Shown: one piece after another, positions 28,464 through 37,674 of the stretch
Layout: every line of letters begins with the position of its first letter
How positions within the stretch are numbered: the first letter of the stretch is position 1
Source: Stigmatella aurantiaca DW4/3-1
GTDB taxonomy: Bacteria; Myxococcota; Myxococcia; Myxococcales; Myxococcaceae
Reading direction: 5' to 3'
Length of the DNA stretch: 64,000 bases
Assembly (NCBI RefSeq): GCF_000165485.1
Contig: NC_014623.1
Coordinates: forward strand, 7,582,893-7,646,892
Translations under genes and position numbers: made by a program
The notes under the pieces: generated by a model
The model's database searches: none
Told to the model about the DNA's origin: nothing
Seen by the model: the letters and a program-made list of their open reading frames with translations, nothing else

Positions 28464-28676
28464 ACGCGTTCGGCCACCTGGCTCCAAAAAAAGAAAAGCG
28501 GGCACGGCGGCCCACCTTTCGAAGTACGGACATCGAAAAATGTCGGGCGGGTCCCCTACCACACGGCCTGACGGAGTGTAAAGGATGACGCGCCCACGTC
28601 CCGAGGAGAACAGAGCACCCAAGGACAATGATTCCCAAGGGTTCCATGCGCCCCGGACACCTTCTATAAGGCCTCC

Positions 28677-29483
28677 ATGCACCTCATCGCCGCCGCTCAA
28701 ATGGTGTCGACCGCTGACAAGGCCCACAACCTGGAGGCGGCCACCCGGCTCGTCCGGCAAGCCGCCAAGCTGGGCGCGCGCCTGGTCGGACTGCCCGAGA
28801 ACTTCAGCTGGATGGGCGCCGAGACCGAGCGCGCCTCGGCCGCCGAGACCCTGGAGGGGCCCACGCTGGCCCGCATGGCGGAGTTGGCACGTGAGTTGCG
28901 CCTGACCCTCCTGGCGGGCTCCATCCTGGAGAGCGGCGCCCCCGGAGGTCGCCTGTACAACACCAGCGTCCTCTTCGGCCCCCAGGGCGAGCGCCTGGCG
29001 GTCTACCGGAAGATGCACCTCTTCGACGTCGAGGTGGGAGATGGGGCCACCTACCAGGAGTCCGCGGCGGTGGCGCCCGGGACCGAGGTGGTCTCCGCCC
29101 CCACCGAGCTGGGCCGCCTGGGGCTCTCGGTCTGCTACGATCTGCGCTTCCCGGAGCTGTACCGGCGCCTGTCGCGCGAGGGGGCCACGCTCCTGGCGGT
29201 CCCCGCGGCCTTCACGCTGATGACCGGCAAGGACCACTGGGAGGTCCTCCTCCGGGCCCGCGCCATCGAGAACCAATGCTACGTGTTCGCCCCCGCCCAA
29301 GGTGGGCGCCACTCCGACAAGCGGATCACCTATGGCCATGCCCTGGTGGTGGATCCCTGGGGCCTGGTCACCGCCCGCGCCTCGGAGGGCGAGGGGCTGG
29401 CCCTGGCCCCGGTGGACACGGCCCTCCAGCAGCGCATCCGCCGAAACCTCCCCTGCCTCGAACACCGCCGCCTGCTGGACTAG
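28677..29483 (+). CDS. Nitrilase-superfamily carbon-nitrogen hydrolase (Nit1-like)
   Basis: 268 residues. The catalytic Glu-Lys-Cys triad is intact: Glu in GLPENFSWM, Lys in YRKMHLFD and Cys in SVCYDLRFPELYR. This Cys context is that of the Nit1/deaminated-glutathione amidase branch, which hydrolyses small omega-amides; substrate assignment is from branch likeness only. Cytoplasmic, no leader. First gene of a plus-strand run that continues with the FecR lipoprotein. Confidence 0.85.
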   Translation: MHLIAAAQMVSTADKAHNLEAATRLVRQAAKLGARLVGLPENFSWMGAETERASAAETLEGPTLARMAELARELRLTLLAGSILESGAPGGRLYNTSVLFGPQGERLAVYRKMHLFDVEVGDGATYQESAAVAPGTEVVSAPTELGRLGLSVCYDLRFPELYRRLSREGATLLAVPAAFTLMTGKDHWEVLLRARAIENQCYVFAPAQGGRHSDKRITYGHALVVDPWGLVTARASEGEGLALAPVDTALQQRIRRNLPCLEHRRLLD

Positions 29484-29551
29484 CAGGGGCGCCCCCTTGC
29501 GCGTGCGAGCGGGGACGAACCCCGGCTAGACTCCGACCCCGGAAACCGCTC

Positions 29552-30016
29552 GTGAACGGACGCTGGACCTCCATGCTCATGGCCCTTGCGCTTTCGGCCC
29601 TCCCCGCCGGCTGTAGCCCCGACGGGAAGCCGCAGGCGTCCCCTCCTCCACCGCCCGTCCGGCCCCCCCACGCCCACCTCAAGGAGGTGAGCGGAGACGT
29701 GAAGCTCAAGCGCGCCTCGGGAGACGAGTGGCTGGCGGCGCGGGAGGGGCTCCCCCTCTTCGAAAACGACAAGGTGAGCACCGCCGGCGGGGCGCACGCG
29801 CGCATCGTCTTCGCCCACGGCGGCTCGGTGAACCTGGGGGAGGACGCGCTCATCGGCATCGCCGAGACCCGGCCCCGGCCCGGGCAGACACGCACCGACG
29901 TCACGGTGCTCAAGGGAAAGGTGGATGCCACGCTGGAGGCACCGGCCACCCAGGCGCTCTCCGTCTCCACCCCTTCGGCCACCATCCAAGCCGGCCGGGA
30001 GATCGTCTTCCAATGA
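29552..30016 (+). CDS. FecR-domain lipoprotein
   Basis: 154 residues. A leader with lipobox LPAGC gives a lipoprotein. The rest is a FecR-like domain: HLKEVSGDVKLKRASGDEW, then LFENDKVSTAGGAHARIVF and GSVNLGEDALI, a beta-rich fold seen in periplasmic proteins of many delta-type bacteria. GTG 29552 or ATG 29573 could be the start. Its stop overlaps the next start (ATGA at 30013-30016), and FecR plus LysM partners are a recurring pair. Confidence 0.8.
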   Translation: MNGRWTSMLMALALSALPAGCSPDGKPQASPPPPPVRPPHAHLKEVSGDVKLKRASGDEWLAAREGLPLFENDKVSTAGGAHARIVFAHGGSVNLGEDALIGIAETRPRPGQTRTDVTVLKGKVDATLEAPATQALSVSTPSATIQAGREIVFQ

Positions 30017-30915
30017 GAAACGCATTCCTCCTCGTGGCCTACCTCAGTGCCACCCCCACGCCCACCGAGGTGGTGGTGGGCGAGCGCGAGTCGCTGGCCC
30101 AACTCGCGGAGCGTCTCCTGGGAGACCCCAAGGGCGCCAGCGAGCTGAAGGCCCTCAACGGGCTGACCTCCGATGCCGTCCCCCCAGGCACCGTGCTCAA
30201 GCTGCCGCCCGAAGCGGACCGCACCCAGGCGCTCAACGCGCTGACGGCGGCGCGCCTGGCCCTGGCCCAGACGGACTCCGAGCCCCCCAGACGCGAGGAA
30301 GCCTCGGCGAAGCTCCGGGAGGCCGAGACACACTTCCAGACCGCCCACTACCTCGCCGCGGCCCAGGCCGCCGATGGGGCCTCGCGGCTGCTGTCCCAGA
30401 CCGTGGCCAGCCGCTCCACCTTCCAGGTGTCGGTGGATGCGGAGGGCGCCACCACCGTCTCCGTCCACACGGGCCCCCCCGTGCGCGTGACCGCCGAGGA
30501 CGTCACCCAGCCGGTGAGCCCAGGCGAGCGGGTGCGTGTGGAGAAGGGCCAGCCTCCGCCCACGCCCCGGCGGCCCCTGCTGGCCCCCGCGCTGCGCAAG
30601 CCCGACGAGGGCTCCCGGATCAAGCTCGTGCCCATGCGCGGCAAGCTTGGCCCGGTGACACTGTCGTGGACCGCCGTCCAGGGTGCCACCGGCTATGGGG
30701 TGGAGGTACTCTCCCCGGAGGGAGCACTGGTGCATCAGAGCACGGTCGCCGCGACCCAGCAGCTCTTGGAGTTGCCGCCCCTGCCGGCCGGCCGTTACCG
30801 GTGGACCGTCAGGGCCCTGAGCGAAGGTCAGAAACCGGCCGCTTCCTCCGAGCGCCTGTTCGAGCTGGTCGAAGATGCGGTGAAGCTCCAGGTGGGAAGT
30901 CCCGCCTGGAAGTAG
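30013..30915 (+). CDS. LysM-like and fibronectin-type-III-like envelope protein
   Basis: 300 residues, starting with a short hydrophobic leader. Residues about 18-66 look like a LysM module (ESLAQLAERLLGDPKGASEL...GLTSDAVPPGTVLKLP), known to bind glycan chains of peptidoglycan. A helical region follows, then a FecR-like stretch and a C-terminal Fn3-like domain (VTLSWTAVQGATGYGVEV). It is translationally coupled to the FecR lipoprotein and lies 20 bases ahead of the HD-GYP gene. Together they suggest an envelope-associated unit; the function is not known. Confidence 0.7.
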   Translation: MRNAFLLVAYLSATPTPTEVVVGERESLAQLAERLLGDPKGASELKALNGLTSDAVPPGTVLKLPPEADRTQALNALTAARLALAQTDSEPPRREEASAKLREAETHFQTAHYLAAAQAADGASRLLSQTVASRSTFQVSVDAEGATTVSVHTGPPVRVTAEDVTQPVSPGERVRVEKGQPPPTPRRPLLAPALRKPDEGSRIKLVPMRGKLGPVTLSWTAVQGATGYGVEVLSPEGALVHQSTVAATQQLLELPPLPAGRYRWTVRALSEGQKPAASSERLFELVEDAVKLQVGSPAWK

Positions 30916-30935
30916 TCCTGAGGGGTTGACACCAC

Positions 30936-32633
30936 GTGCGCCTGTTCAAAGCCATCCTCCTTTTGATGCTGGTGGCCAGCATCATCCCCACGGTGATGGT
31001 GGGCTGGCTGTCCGTGTCCCACACCCGCGAGCTGCTCGTGCGCGATGCGCAGGAGTTGGCCCAGGAGCGGGTCAAGCAGTTGCGGCTCAAGCTGGAGGAC
31101 GTCCTGTCCGGCCCGACGCAGGCTGTCGTGGACCTGACAAACACCTCCTTCTTCACCAAGTCCCAAGCCGAGCAGCAGGCGCTCATCGCCTCCGTGCTCA
31201 CCCAGCGCCGCGACGTGCTGGCCATCACCGCCTTCTCCGCGCAGAAGGAGCGGCTGCCGGGCCTCCAGGCCTTCGCCATGCACGAGATGCCGCCCAGCGC
31301 GGTCAAGGAGCACGAGGCGCGGGCGCTCGCCCTGCTGGAGGGGCTCAACGGGCTGCGCTATGGCGAGGTGGCGCCCCAAGGCCAGGGGGCCCCCGTGCTG
31401 ACGCTGGCCCTCTCCGTGGGCGAGCCCGTGAAGGGCTACATCGCCGCGGACGTGTCGCTCAGCGGGCTCCAGGAGATGCTCCAGCAGGAGCGCGTGGGTT
31501 CCAATGGCTTCTTCTACGTCGCGGACCGCCACGGCCACGTCGTCGCGGGAGGCGCGGGGCTCAGCCCCGGCACGGATGTGTCCCATCGGGGCCCGGTGAG
31601 CCACCTGCTGGATCAGGTCGCCCACTCTCCGGACACGGAGCACTTCCACGTCGGCAACTTCGGCCACGGCACGGACGCCCTGGTCTCCGCCTACAACCTG
31701 GTGCCGGACCTGGGCTGGACCATCTTCTCCGAGCAGCCCGTGGTGCAGGCCTACCGGCAGGTCAAGGTGATGGAGGACCGCATCCTGCTGGGGCTCGGCG
31801 GCGCCATCCTGGTCGCGGTGGTGCTGGCGTCCATCTTCTCGCGCAACCTCACCCGGCCGCTGAAGAACTTCACCACCAAGGCGCTGGAGCTCGCCAGCGG
31901 CAACTTCGGCGCCGAGGTGAACCTGCCCCAGAAGAACGAGCTGGGCGAGCTGGCGCAGACCTTCAACTACATGAGCAAGCAGCTCATGGCCTACGACATG
32001 GAGAACCGCCGCCTCTACGAGAGCCTGGAGCAGGGCTATCTGGAGACCATCGTCGCGCTGGCCAACTCCATCGACTCCAAGGACGCGTACACCCGCGGCC
32101 ACAGCCAGCGCGTGGGCGACGTGGCGGTGGAGATCGGCAAGGAGCTGAGCCTGCCCGAGCGCCAGCTCAAGCAGCTCCAGTACGGCGGCATCCTCCACGA
32201 CATTGGGAAGATTGGCATCGCGGAGTCCATCCTCTGCAAGCAGTCGCGGCTGACCGACGCGGAGATGGAGATCATGCGTGAGCACCCCGGCATCGGCGAC
32301 TCCATCATCGGCGCGGTGAGCTTCCTGACCGGGGTGCGCGCCTGCGTGCGCAACCACCACGAGCGCTGGGACGGCACCGGCTACCCGGACAAGCTCAAGG
32401 GCCAGGACATCCCCATGCTGGCGCGCATCGTCGCGTGCGCGGACACCTTCGATGCTTGCACCTCCACCCGGCCCTACCAGAAGGCCATGCCGCTGGAGCA
32501 AGCCGTGCAGATTCTCGACAAGCTCAGCGGGGCCCAGCTGGACCCCGACGTGGTGGCCGCCTTGCGCCGGGTGCTTCAGAAGAAGGGGGTGCGCCTGGAG
32601 GGGCACCGCCAGCCGGTGAAGCTCGCCTCCTGA
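30936..32633 (+). CDS. Membrane sensor with HAMP and HD-GYP cyclic-di-GMP phosphodiesterase domain
   Basis: 565 residues. Two membrane helices (about 5-25 and 282-305) flank a periplasmic sensor of dCache type. A HAMP linker follows (RNLTRPLKNFTTKALELASG), then a complete HD-GYP domain (about 370-545) with GHSQRV, HDIGK, HHERWDGTGYP and FDACTSTRPY. HD-GYP enzymes hydrolyse c-di-GMP to pGpG or GMP; all metal and signature residues look intact, so activity is expected. GTG start at 30936. It is likely co-transcribed with the upstream FecR/LysM genes, which may report on the envelope. Confidence 0.92.
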   Translation: MRLFKAILLLMLVASIIPTVMVGWLSVSHTRELLVRDAQELAQERVKQLRLKLEDVLSGPTQAVVDLTNTSFFTKSQAEQQALIASVLTQRRDVLAITAFSAQKERLPGLQAFAMHEMPPSAVKEHEARALALLEGLNGLRYGEVAPQGQGAPVLTLALSVGEPVKGYIAADVSLSGLQEMLQQERVGSNGFFYVADRHGHVVAGGAGLSPGTDVSHRGPVSHLLDQVAHSPDTEHFHVGNFGHGTDALVSAYNLVPDLGWTIFSEQPVVQAYRQVKVMEDRILLGLGGAILVAVVLASIFSRNLTRPLKNFTTKALELASGNFGAEVNLPQKNELGELAQTFNYMSKQLMAYDMENRRLYESLEQGYLETIVALANSIDSKDAYTRGHSQRVGDVAVEIGKELSLPERQLKQLQYGGILHDIGKIGIAESILCKQSRLTDAEMEIMREHPGIGDSIIGAVSFLTGVRACVRNHHERWDGTGYPDKLKGQDIPMLARIVACADTFDACTSTRPYQKAMPLEQAVQILDKLSGAQLDPDVVAALRRVLQKKGVRLEGHRQPVKLAS

Positions 32634-32656
32634 GGGGGTGTGCGCGTTCCCCCCTC
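32632..32656 (+). terminator. Hairpin after the HD-GYP gene
   Basis: GAGGGGG (32632-32638) pairs with CCCCCTC (32650-32656), overlapping the HD-GYP stop codon. No T-run; may attenuate rather than end transcription before the DUF971 gene. Confidence 0.35.
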
Positions 32657-32713
32657 GTGCCCGGGGGATGGTAAGCACGAGGCAACGCCATTCTGGCTTT
32701 GAAAGGTGAACCC

Positions 32714-33052
32714 TTGAGCTTCTGGGATCGCATCAAACCCGCCCCCAAGCCCATCTCGGCCACGGACATCCGGCTCTCGCCGGACGGTGCCCGGTTGACC
32801 CTCGTCTGGGACGATGGGACGAGCACCTCCGCCACCGCCCAGGTGCTGCGCCAGCAGTGCCCCTGCGCTGGGTGCGTGGATGAGTGGACGAACAAGCGCA
32901 CCCTGGATCCCGCCCGGGTCCCCCCGGAGCTGCGCATTCAGCAGGTGCAGCCAGTGGGCAACTACGCGCTCAGCCCCGTCTTCAGCGATGGACACGCCAC
33001 CGGCATCTACCCCTGGCCCTTGCTCCGCGACATCACCCAGCCCGTGAGCTGA
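32714..33052 (+). CDS. DUF971 protein
   Basis: 112 residues. The whole length matches DUF971, also known as the N-terminal domain of gamma-butyrobetaine hydroxylase: ATDIRLSPDGARLTLVWDDG, the CPCAGC cysteine cluster, and the C-terminal GIYPWPLLRD. Stand-alone DUF971 proteins probably bind a metal through the Cys; some are linked to iron-sulphur cluster or Mrp-type genes. I choose TTG 32714 because AAAGGTGA lies 5 bases upstream; TTG 32699 is less likely. It precedes the kinase gene by 15 bases. Confidence 0.8.
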   Translation: MSFWDRIKPAPKPISATDIRLSPDGARLTLVWDDGTSTSATAQVLRQQCPCAGCVDEWTNKRTLDPARVPPELRIQQVQPVGNYALSPVFSDGHATGIYPWPLLRDITQPVS

Positions 33053-33067
33053 GCCCGGAGAACGCCC

Positions 33068-34678
33068 ATGAACGACCGCTACCGGCTCGTGCGCCCCCTG
33101 GCCACCGGAGGCATGGCGGAGCTGTTCTTGGGCATCGCGCAGGGGGCCGAGGGCTTCGAGAAGCCCGTGGCCATCAAGCGGATGCTGCCCCACCTGGCGA
33201 AGGACGAGAGCCTCGTCCAGATGTTCGTCTCCGAGGCGCGGCTGGCCACGCACCTGCACCACCAGAACATCGCCACCGTGTACGACGTGGGGACGCACAC
33301 CGCGGGCCTCTTCCTCGTGATGGAGCTGGTGAACGGGTGGGACCTGGGGGTGCTGATGCGCCACATGGCGCGGAGGGGACTTCGCATGCCCCCGCACCTG
33401 GTGGCCTTCATCGGCGCGCAGGTGCTCGCGGGCCTCATTCACGCCTACCGGCGCACGCACCAGGGGCGGCCCGTGCTCACCGCCCACCGGGACATCTCTC
33501 CCTCCAACATCCTCGTGTCCCGCGAGGGAGAGGTGAAGCTCACCGACTTTGGCATCGCGAAGCTGGAGGGCATTTCCCATGGCACCCAGCCGGGGGTCTT
33601 CAAGGGCAAGCCCTCCTACGCCAGCCCCGAGACGGTCCGCGGTGAGCCAGCCACCGCGGCGAGTGACCAGTTCTCCCTGGGCCTCATCCTCCACGAGCTG
33701 CTCGGCGGCGTGCACCCCTTCCACGATGCGGGGGATCCGATGGGGGTCGCCGTGGCCATCGCCACGCGGCCGCCCCCGCCGCTCCCCGAAGCCCCCGCGC
33801 CCCTCGCCGAGGGGGTGATGCGCGCCCTGTCCCGGCAGCCTGGGGCGCGCTTTGCCCACCCGGAGGCGATGGCCGAAGCGCTCGCGCGCTACCTGTCTCG
33901 GGCCGGTGAGCCCGCCTCGTCCAACACCCTGGCCGCGTTCATCGCGGGGCTGGAACTGCCCCCCACCCTGCTCGAGCAGGACACCCCCTCGGACTTGCAG
34001 ATGAACGCCACCACCCTCGGCCGAGGGCTCAAGTCCCCGCCGGAGCTGAGCCACGGCTTTGAAATCCACATCGAGGAACCTCCCGCGCCGGACGTGCTGC
34101 CGGTCCGCTCCCTCGAGCAAGTGGCCGGCGCGGTTGGCGCCACGGCCTCCATCCCGAAGACCCAACCCGGGCTGCGCCATCTTCCGAGGGAAGCGCTTGC
34201 CCCCGAGCCCGCACCGCTCGCCCCCTCGGCTGCGCCCGATGCCCCGGAAGTTCCCCTGGAACTGGCGTGGGGGGCGCGCCCCACTGCCACGGCGGAGGAT
34301 GAAGGGGCCCGGGCGCCGCTCGCGGCCTTCCCGGAGCAGCGCGCACCGGCCCGCCGATGGATGGGGCTGCTTGGCGCGGTGGCCCTCCTCGGCCCCCTCC
34401 TCGTCCTGACAGTCCCCTGGCTCCAGGACCTGCGCCCGCACTGGCTGTCCAAGGAGCAGGTCATCGCCTACCCTTCCCTGTCCATCGAAAGCCACCCCGA
34501 GGGCGCACGTGTCCTCGTGGAGGGCGTGGATCAGGGCAAGACGCCCCTGGTGATGGACAACACCTACCCGCCTGGGGAGGTCTCCGTGCAGCTCACCCTG
34601 CCGGGCTACAAGCCCTGGAAGGGCACCTTCACCGGGGGCGCTCCCGCGACGCTCGACGCGCGCCTCCAGCGGCGCTGA
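33068..34678 (+). CDS. Ser/Thr protein kinase with membrane helix and PEGA domain
   Basis: 536 residues. The N-terminal kinase domain (1 to about 275) has ATGGMAELFLG, Lys in VAIKRMLPH, AHRDISPSN and TDFGIAK, and an APE-like SPETVRG, so it is a complete Hanks-type kinase. A Pro/Ala-rich linker, one membrane helix (about 433-452) and a C-terminal PEGA domain (IESHPEGARVLVEG) follow. PEGA domains in such kinases lie outside the membrane. The target is unknown. The gene ends six bases from sspB in convergent orientation and is 15 bases after the DUF971 gene. Confidence 0.9.
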   Translation: MNDRYRLVRPLATGGMAELFLGIAQGAEGFEKPVAIKRMLPHLAKDESLVQMFVSEARLATHLHHQNIATVYDVGTHTAGLFLVMELVNGWDLGVLMRHMARRGLRMPPHLVAFIGAQVLAGLIHAYRRTHQGRPVLTAHRDISPSNILVSREGEVKLTDFGIAKLEGISHGTQPGVFKGKPSYASPETVRGEPATAASDQFSLGLILHELLGGVHPFHDAGDPMGVAVAIATRPPPPLPEAPAPLAEGVMRALSRQPGARFAHPEAMAEALARYLSRAGEPASSNTLAAFIAGLELPPTLLEQDTPSDLQMNATTLGRGLKSPPELSHGFEIHIEEPPAPDVLPVRSLEQVAGAVGATASIPKTQPGLRHLPREALAPEPAPLAPSAAPDAPEVPLELAWGARPTATAEDEGARAPLAAFPEQRAPARRWMGLLGAVALLGPLLVLTVPWLQDLRPHWLSKEQVIAYPSLSIESHPEGARVLVEGVDQGKTPLVMDNTYPPGEVSVQLTLPGYKPWKGTFTGGAPATLDARLQRR

Positions 34679-34684
34679 CGCGGC

Positions 34685-35221
34685 TCACTTCACCAGGCGC
34701 AGGTGGCCGCGGCGCGGAGGCGGTGAAGGCGGCTCGTCCCGAGGCTCCTCGCCCTGGGCCTGGGCCTGGGGCTCCGCTGGCTCGGAGTCCGTGCGCTCCC
34801 CAGGCACCTCGCGGAGGAACGTCCGGGCACGCGGCTCCGCCGCGGGGGGCGGGGTGGCCGCCTCGGGCAGGGGGGCCTTGGACGTCACCATGGTCTGCTG
34901 GAGGAACTCCACTGGGATGTCATCCGGATAGAGCCAGAACTCCTTCGTCACGTGGCTGGTGATGGCGAACAGCGCGGACCAGGGCACGGCCACCGTGAAA
35001 CGGCTTCCGGAGAAGCTGAGCGTGGAGCGCACCCCCCACTCTCCCACCGCGAGGTCCGGCGGATCGAACCGGTAGGAGATGTTGAGACGGAGGTGGGCCT
35101 CGTTGCGCAGATGCGGTGGCACGAGCACCCCGGGGCGGCGAGCGTCCAGGTGGACCATCACGAGCCCCTGCTCCAGTGCCGCCAGCAAGCGCTCCTTCTT
35201 GTCGGGAACCGTCTTGTCCAT
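34685..35221 (-). CDS. sspB: SspB-family ClpXP adaptor
   Basis: 178 residues. The core (LVPPHLRNEAHLRLNISYRF, VGEWGVRSTLSFSGSRFTVAVPWSA, FWLYPDDIP) matches SspB, the adaptor that hands ssrA-tagged peptides to ClpXP. A long acidic/Pro-rich flexible linker ends in RGHLRLVK, close to the LRVVK-type ClpX-binding tail of E. coli SspB. This tail is strong support for the call. It follows smpB by 32 bases, so the tagging factor and the degradation adaptor are encoded together. Confidence 0.88.
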   Translation of the reverse strand: MDKTVPDKKERLLAALEQGLVMVHLDARRPGVLVPPHLRNEAHLRLNISYRFDPPDLAVGEWGVRSTLSFSGSRFTVAVPWSALFAITSHVTKEFWLYPDDIPVEFLQQTMVTSKAPLPEAATPPPAAEPRARTFLREVPGERTDSEPAEPQAQAQGEEPRDEPPSPPPRRGHLRLVK

Positions 35222-35253
35222 ACTGCTGTCCGCGGGGGGGTTGGCAGGGCGCC

Positions 35254-35739
35254 TCAGCGACGGCGCACTGCGCGATCCATTTCCCGCTTTGTCTCCCGTT
35301 CCTTGATGTCCTGGCGCCGATCCTCGTGCGTCTTGCCCCGGCAGAGCCCCAGCTCCACCTTGGCCCGCCCATTCTTGAAGTACAGCACAAGCGGGATGAT
35401 GGAATAACCCCGCTCGCGCACCTTCGCTGCCCAGCGATCAATTTCCTCCCGGTGCAGCAGCAGCTTGCGCCCTCGGGTGGGCTCATGCGTGAACACATTG
35501 GCGGGCTTGTAGGTGCCAATGTGGGCATTGAGCAGATACAGCTCGTTGCCCTTGGGGAGGGCATAGGCGTCCGACAGGTTGGCCGTGCCATCGCGCAGAG
35601 ACTTCACCTCGCTGCCGAGCAACTCCAGGCCCGCCTCGAGCTTCTCGTCCACGGAGTAGGCCGCGCGCGCCTTGCGGTTCTCGGTGATGACCTTGACCCC
35701 GGACGCGCCCCCTGCCCCTTTCGCCTGACCACCTGCCAT
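35254..35739 (-). CDS. smpB: SsrA-binding protein SmpB
   Basis: 161 residues. SmpB carries tmRNA to stalled ribosomes. Family motifs: ITENRKARAAYSVDEKLEAG, GSEVKSLRDGTANLSDAY, IGTYKPANVFTHEPTRGRKLLL and the C-terminal basic KTHEDRRQDIKERETKREM helix. ATG 35739. It lies 14 bases after panC and 32 before sspB. The tmRNA gene itself was not found in the window. Confidence 0.95.
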   Translation of the reverse strand: MAGGQAKGAGGASGVKVITENRKARAAYSVDEKLEAGLELLGSEVKSLRDGTANLSDAYALPKGNELYLLNAHIGTYKPANVFTHEPTRGRKLLLHREEIDRWAAKVRERGYSIIPLVLYFKNGRAKVELGLCRGKTHEDRRQDIKERETKREMDRAVRRR

Positions 35740-35753
35740 AAGTCTACGTTCCC

Positions 35754-36608
35754 CTAACCGCCCAGAGGCTGGTTGTCGATGAGCCGTGTCGCCCCACAAA
35801 AAGCGGCCACCAACAGACGCGCGGGCTGACCAGACCGGACAGTGGCCAGGGGGGTCAGCCGTTCCGCGTCGACCAGCTCCACGTAGTCCTCCCGGAGGTC
35901 CGCGGCCCGCAGCTCTTGACGGATGGCCTCCAGGAGCGCCCTTGCCTCCTCGGTGCCTGCCCGAAACAGGGCCTGGGCCTTGCCCAGCCCTCGCGAGATG
36001 GCGAGCGCACGCTTGCGCTCGTCTGGCGAGAGATAGGCATTGCGGGAGCTCATCGCCAGGCCGTCCGGCTCCCGCACGGTGGGCATGCCGACAATGTCCG
36101 CGCCCAGGTGCAGGTCCCGGTTCAAGGCCCGGATGACCTGGAGTTGCTGGTAATCCTTCTCCCCAAACAGGGCCACCTCGGGGCGGAAGAGGCACAGCAA
36201 CTGGGTGACGATGGTGGCCACGCCCCGGAAATGACCGGGGCGCCGCTCGCCGCACAGCCCCTGGCTGACCTCCGTCACCTCCACGTAGGTCTGATACCCC
36301 TGCGGGTACATGACGCCCGGCTCGGGGGCGAAAACGGCGTCGACCCCGGCGCTGGCGCACCGGGCCAAGTCTCCCTCCCAGTCGCGTGGGTAACGCGCCA
36401 GGTCTTCCTTGGGGCCGAACTGGGTGGGGTTGACGAAGATGGAGGTGGCCACCACGTCCGCACGCCGACGCCCCTCCCGCATGAGCGAGAGGTGCCCTTC
36501 GTGCAGAAAACCCATGGTGGGCACCAGCGCGAGCCTGCGACCCTCTTTCCGGAGGGCCGTCTCCCACGCCTTCACCTCGGCCACGGTGCGAAGAACCTGA
36601 GGGGCCAT
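35754..36608 (-). CDS. panC: Pantothenate synthetase
   Basis: 284 residues. It joins pantoate and beta-alanine with ATP. Signature segments: LVPTMGFLHEGHLSLM (HIGH-like), SIFVNPTQFGPKEDL, RPEVALFGEKDYQQLQVI and MPTVREPDGLAMSSRNAYLS (KMSKS-like). ATG 36608 is four bases after the panB stop, so the two vitamin genes are tightly coupled. Confidence 0.96.
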   Translation of the reverse strand: MAPQVLRTVAEVKAWETALRKEGRRLALVPTMGFLHEGHLSLMREGRRRADVVATSIFVNPTQFGPKEDLARYPRDWEGDLARCASAGVDAVFAPEPGVMYPQGYQTYVEVTEVSQGLCGERRPGHFRGVATIVTQLLCLFRPEVALFGEKDYQQLQVIRALNRDLHLGADIVGMPTVREPDGLAMSSRNAYLSPDERKRALAISRGLGKAQALFRAGTEEARALLEAIRQELRAADLREDYVELVDAERLTPLATVRSGQPARLLVAAFCGATRLIDNQPLGG

Positions 36609-36612
36609 GGCG

Positions 36613-37512
36613 CTAGACGGGAACCCCGTAGATGGGGCCGACCTTCTCCCCCGGCTCGGACAACTCCAGCTCGCGATGGGTCTGGGAGGCCACCAGCCGC
36701 AGCGTCTTCGAGTGGAAGGAGTGGTCCTCGTCCGGGAAGGCGCCCGCCCGGATCTCGGAGAAGAACGCACTGGCCGCGCCCGTGATGGTGCCGTGCATGT
36801 CCGCGTAGCGCTTGACGAACTTGGGCTTGAAGTCCGGGTTCATCCCCAGCAAGTCGTAGCAGACGAGGACTTGGCCATCGCAGTGCACGCCCGCGCCAAT
36901 GCCGATGACGGGGATGCTCAGGCGCTGGGTCACCTGCTGGGCCAACTCCGAGGGAACGCCCTCCAGCACCAGCGCATAGGCGCCCGCCCGCTCGATCGCG
37001 AGCGCGTCCTGGAGGATCTTCACCGCCGTCTGCTCGTCCTTGCCCTGCACCACATAGCCGCCCATCTTGTGGACCGACTGAGGGGTCAGCCCCAGGTGCC
37101 CCATGACGGGAATGCTGGCCCGGGTGATGGCGGCCACCGCGTCGGCGAACTCCGCGCCCCCCTCCAGCTTCACGCTGCCCACGCCGCCCTCGGCCACGAG
37201 CCGTCCCGCGTTGCGGACCGCCGTCTCCACCGAGGTCTGATAGCTCATGAAGGGCAGATCCCCCACGATGTGGGACCGCCGCGCGCCGCGGCTGACGGCG
37301 GAGCAGTGATAGACCATCTGGTCCATCGTCACCGGGAGCGTGGAGTCATGCCCCTGGAAGACCATGCCCAGGGAATCACCGACCAGCAGCACGTCCGCAC
37401 CGGCTTGATCCAGGATGTGGGCGAAGGTGGCGTCGTAGGCGGTGACCATGCAGATCTTCTGGCCCGCCTGCTTCAAGCGCTTCAGCGTATGGATGGTGAC
37501 CTTGTCCTTCAC
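36613..37512 (-). CDS. panB: 3-methyl-2-oxobutanoate hydroxymethyltransferase
   Basis: 299 residues. It makes ketopantoate from alpha-ketoisovalerate and methylene-THF. Motifs: [52 protein letters not shown] and the catalytic region [19 protein letters not shown] start at 37512 with a near-perfect ribosome binding site. First gene of panB-panC-smpB-sspB. Confidence 0.96.
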   Translation of the reverse strand: MKDKVTIHTLKRLKQAGQKICMVTAYDATFAHILDQAGADVLLVGDSLGMVFQGHDSTLPVTMDQMVYHCSAVSRGARRSHIVGDLPFMSYQTSVETAVRNAGRLVAEGGVGSVKLEGGAEFADAVAAITRASIPVMGHLGLTPQSVHKMGGYVVQGKDEQTAVKILQDALAIERAGAYALVLEGVPSELAQQVTQRLSIPVIGIGAGVHCDGQVLVCYDLLGMNPDFKPKFVKRYADMHGTITGAASAFFSEIRAGAFPDEDHSFHSKTLRLVASQTHRELELSEPGEKVGPIYGVPV

Positions 37513-37515
37513 GGT

Positions 37516-37525
37516 TCACCTCCTT
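37516..37525 (-). promoter_or_regulatory. Strong ribosome binding site of panB
   Basis: On the minus strand AAGGAGGTGA matches the 16S rRNA 3' end over ten bases, with the AGGAGG core six bases ahead of the GTG start. It fixes the panB start. Confidence 0.85.
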
Positions 37526-37674
37526 GAGGGGTGAGGGGGTTTCGGGTGCAGCGGTGTCGGCCCTGACCGTCCCGAGGGATCGGCGGAGGCTTTCACCCCA
37601 CACTCTAACGCCCTTTGAGCCCTTCGGGGGGTTCTCTCATCGCGGAGGCTCCCCGGCCTGCCTCACACCCGGTG

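Noticed and set aside
26112-28571. Plus-strand frame of 819 codons across nusA and rimP
   Set aside because: Antisense shadow of two well-identified genes.
35222-35760. tmRNA (ssrA) gene near smpB
   Set aside because: Gaps around smpB are 32 and 14 bases, too short for a tmRNA gene; none seen elsewhere.
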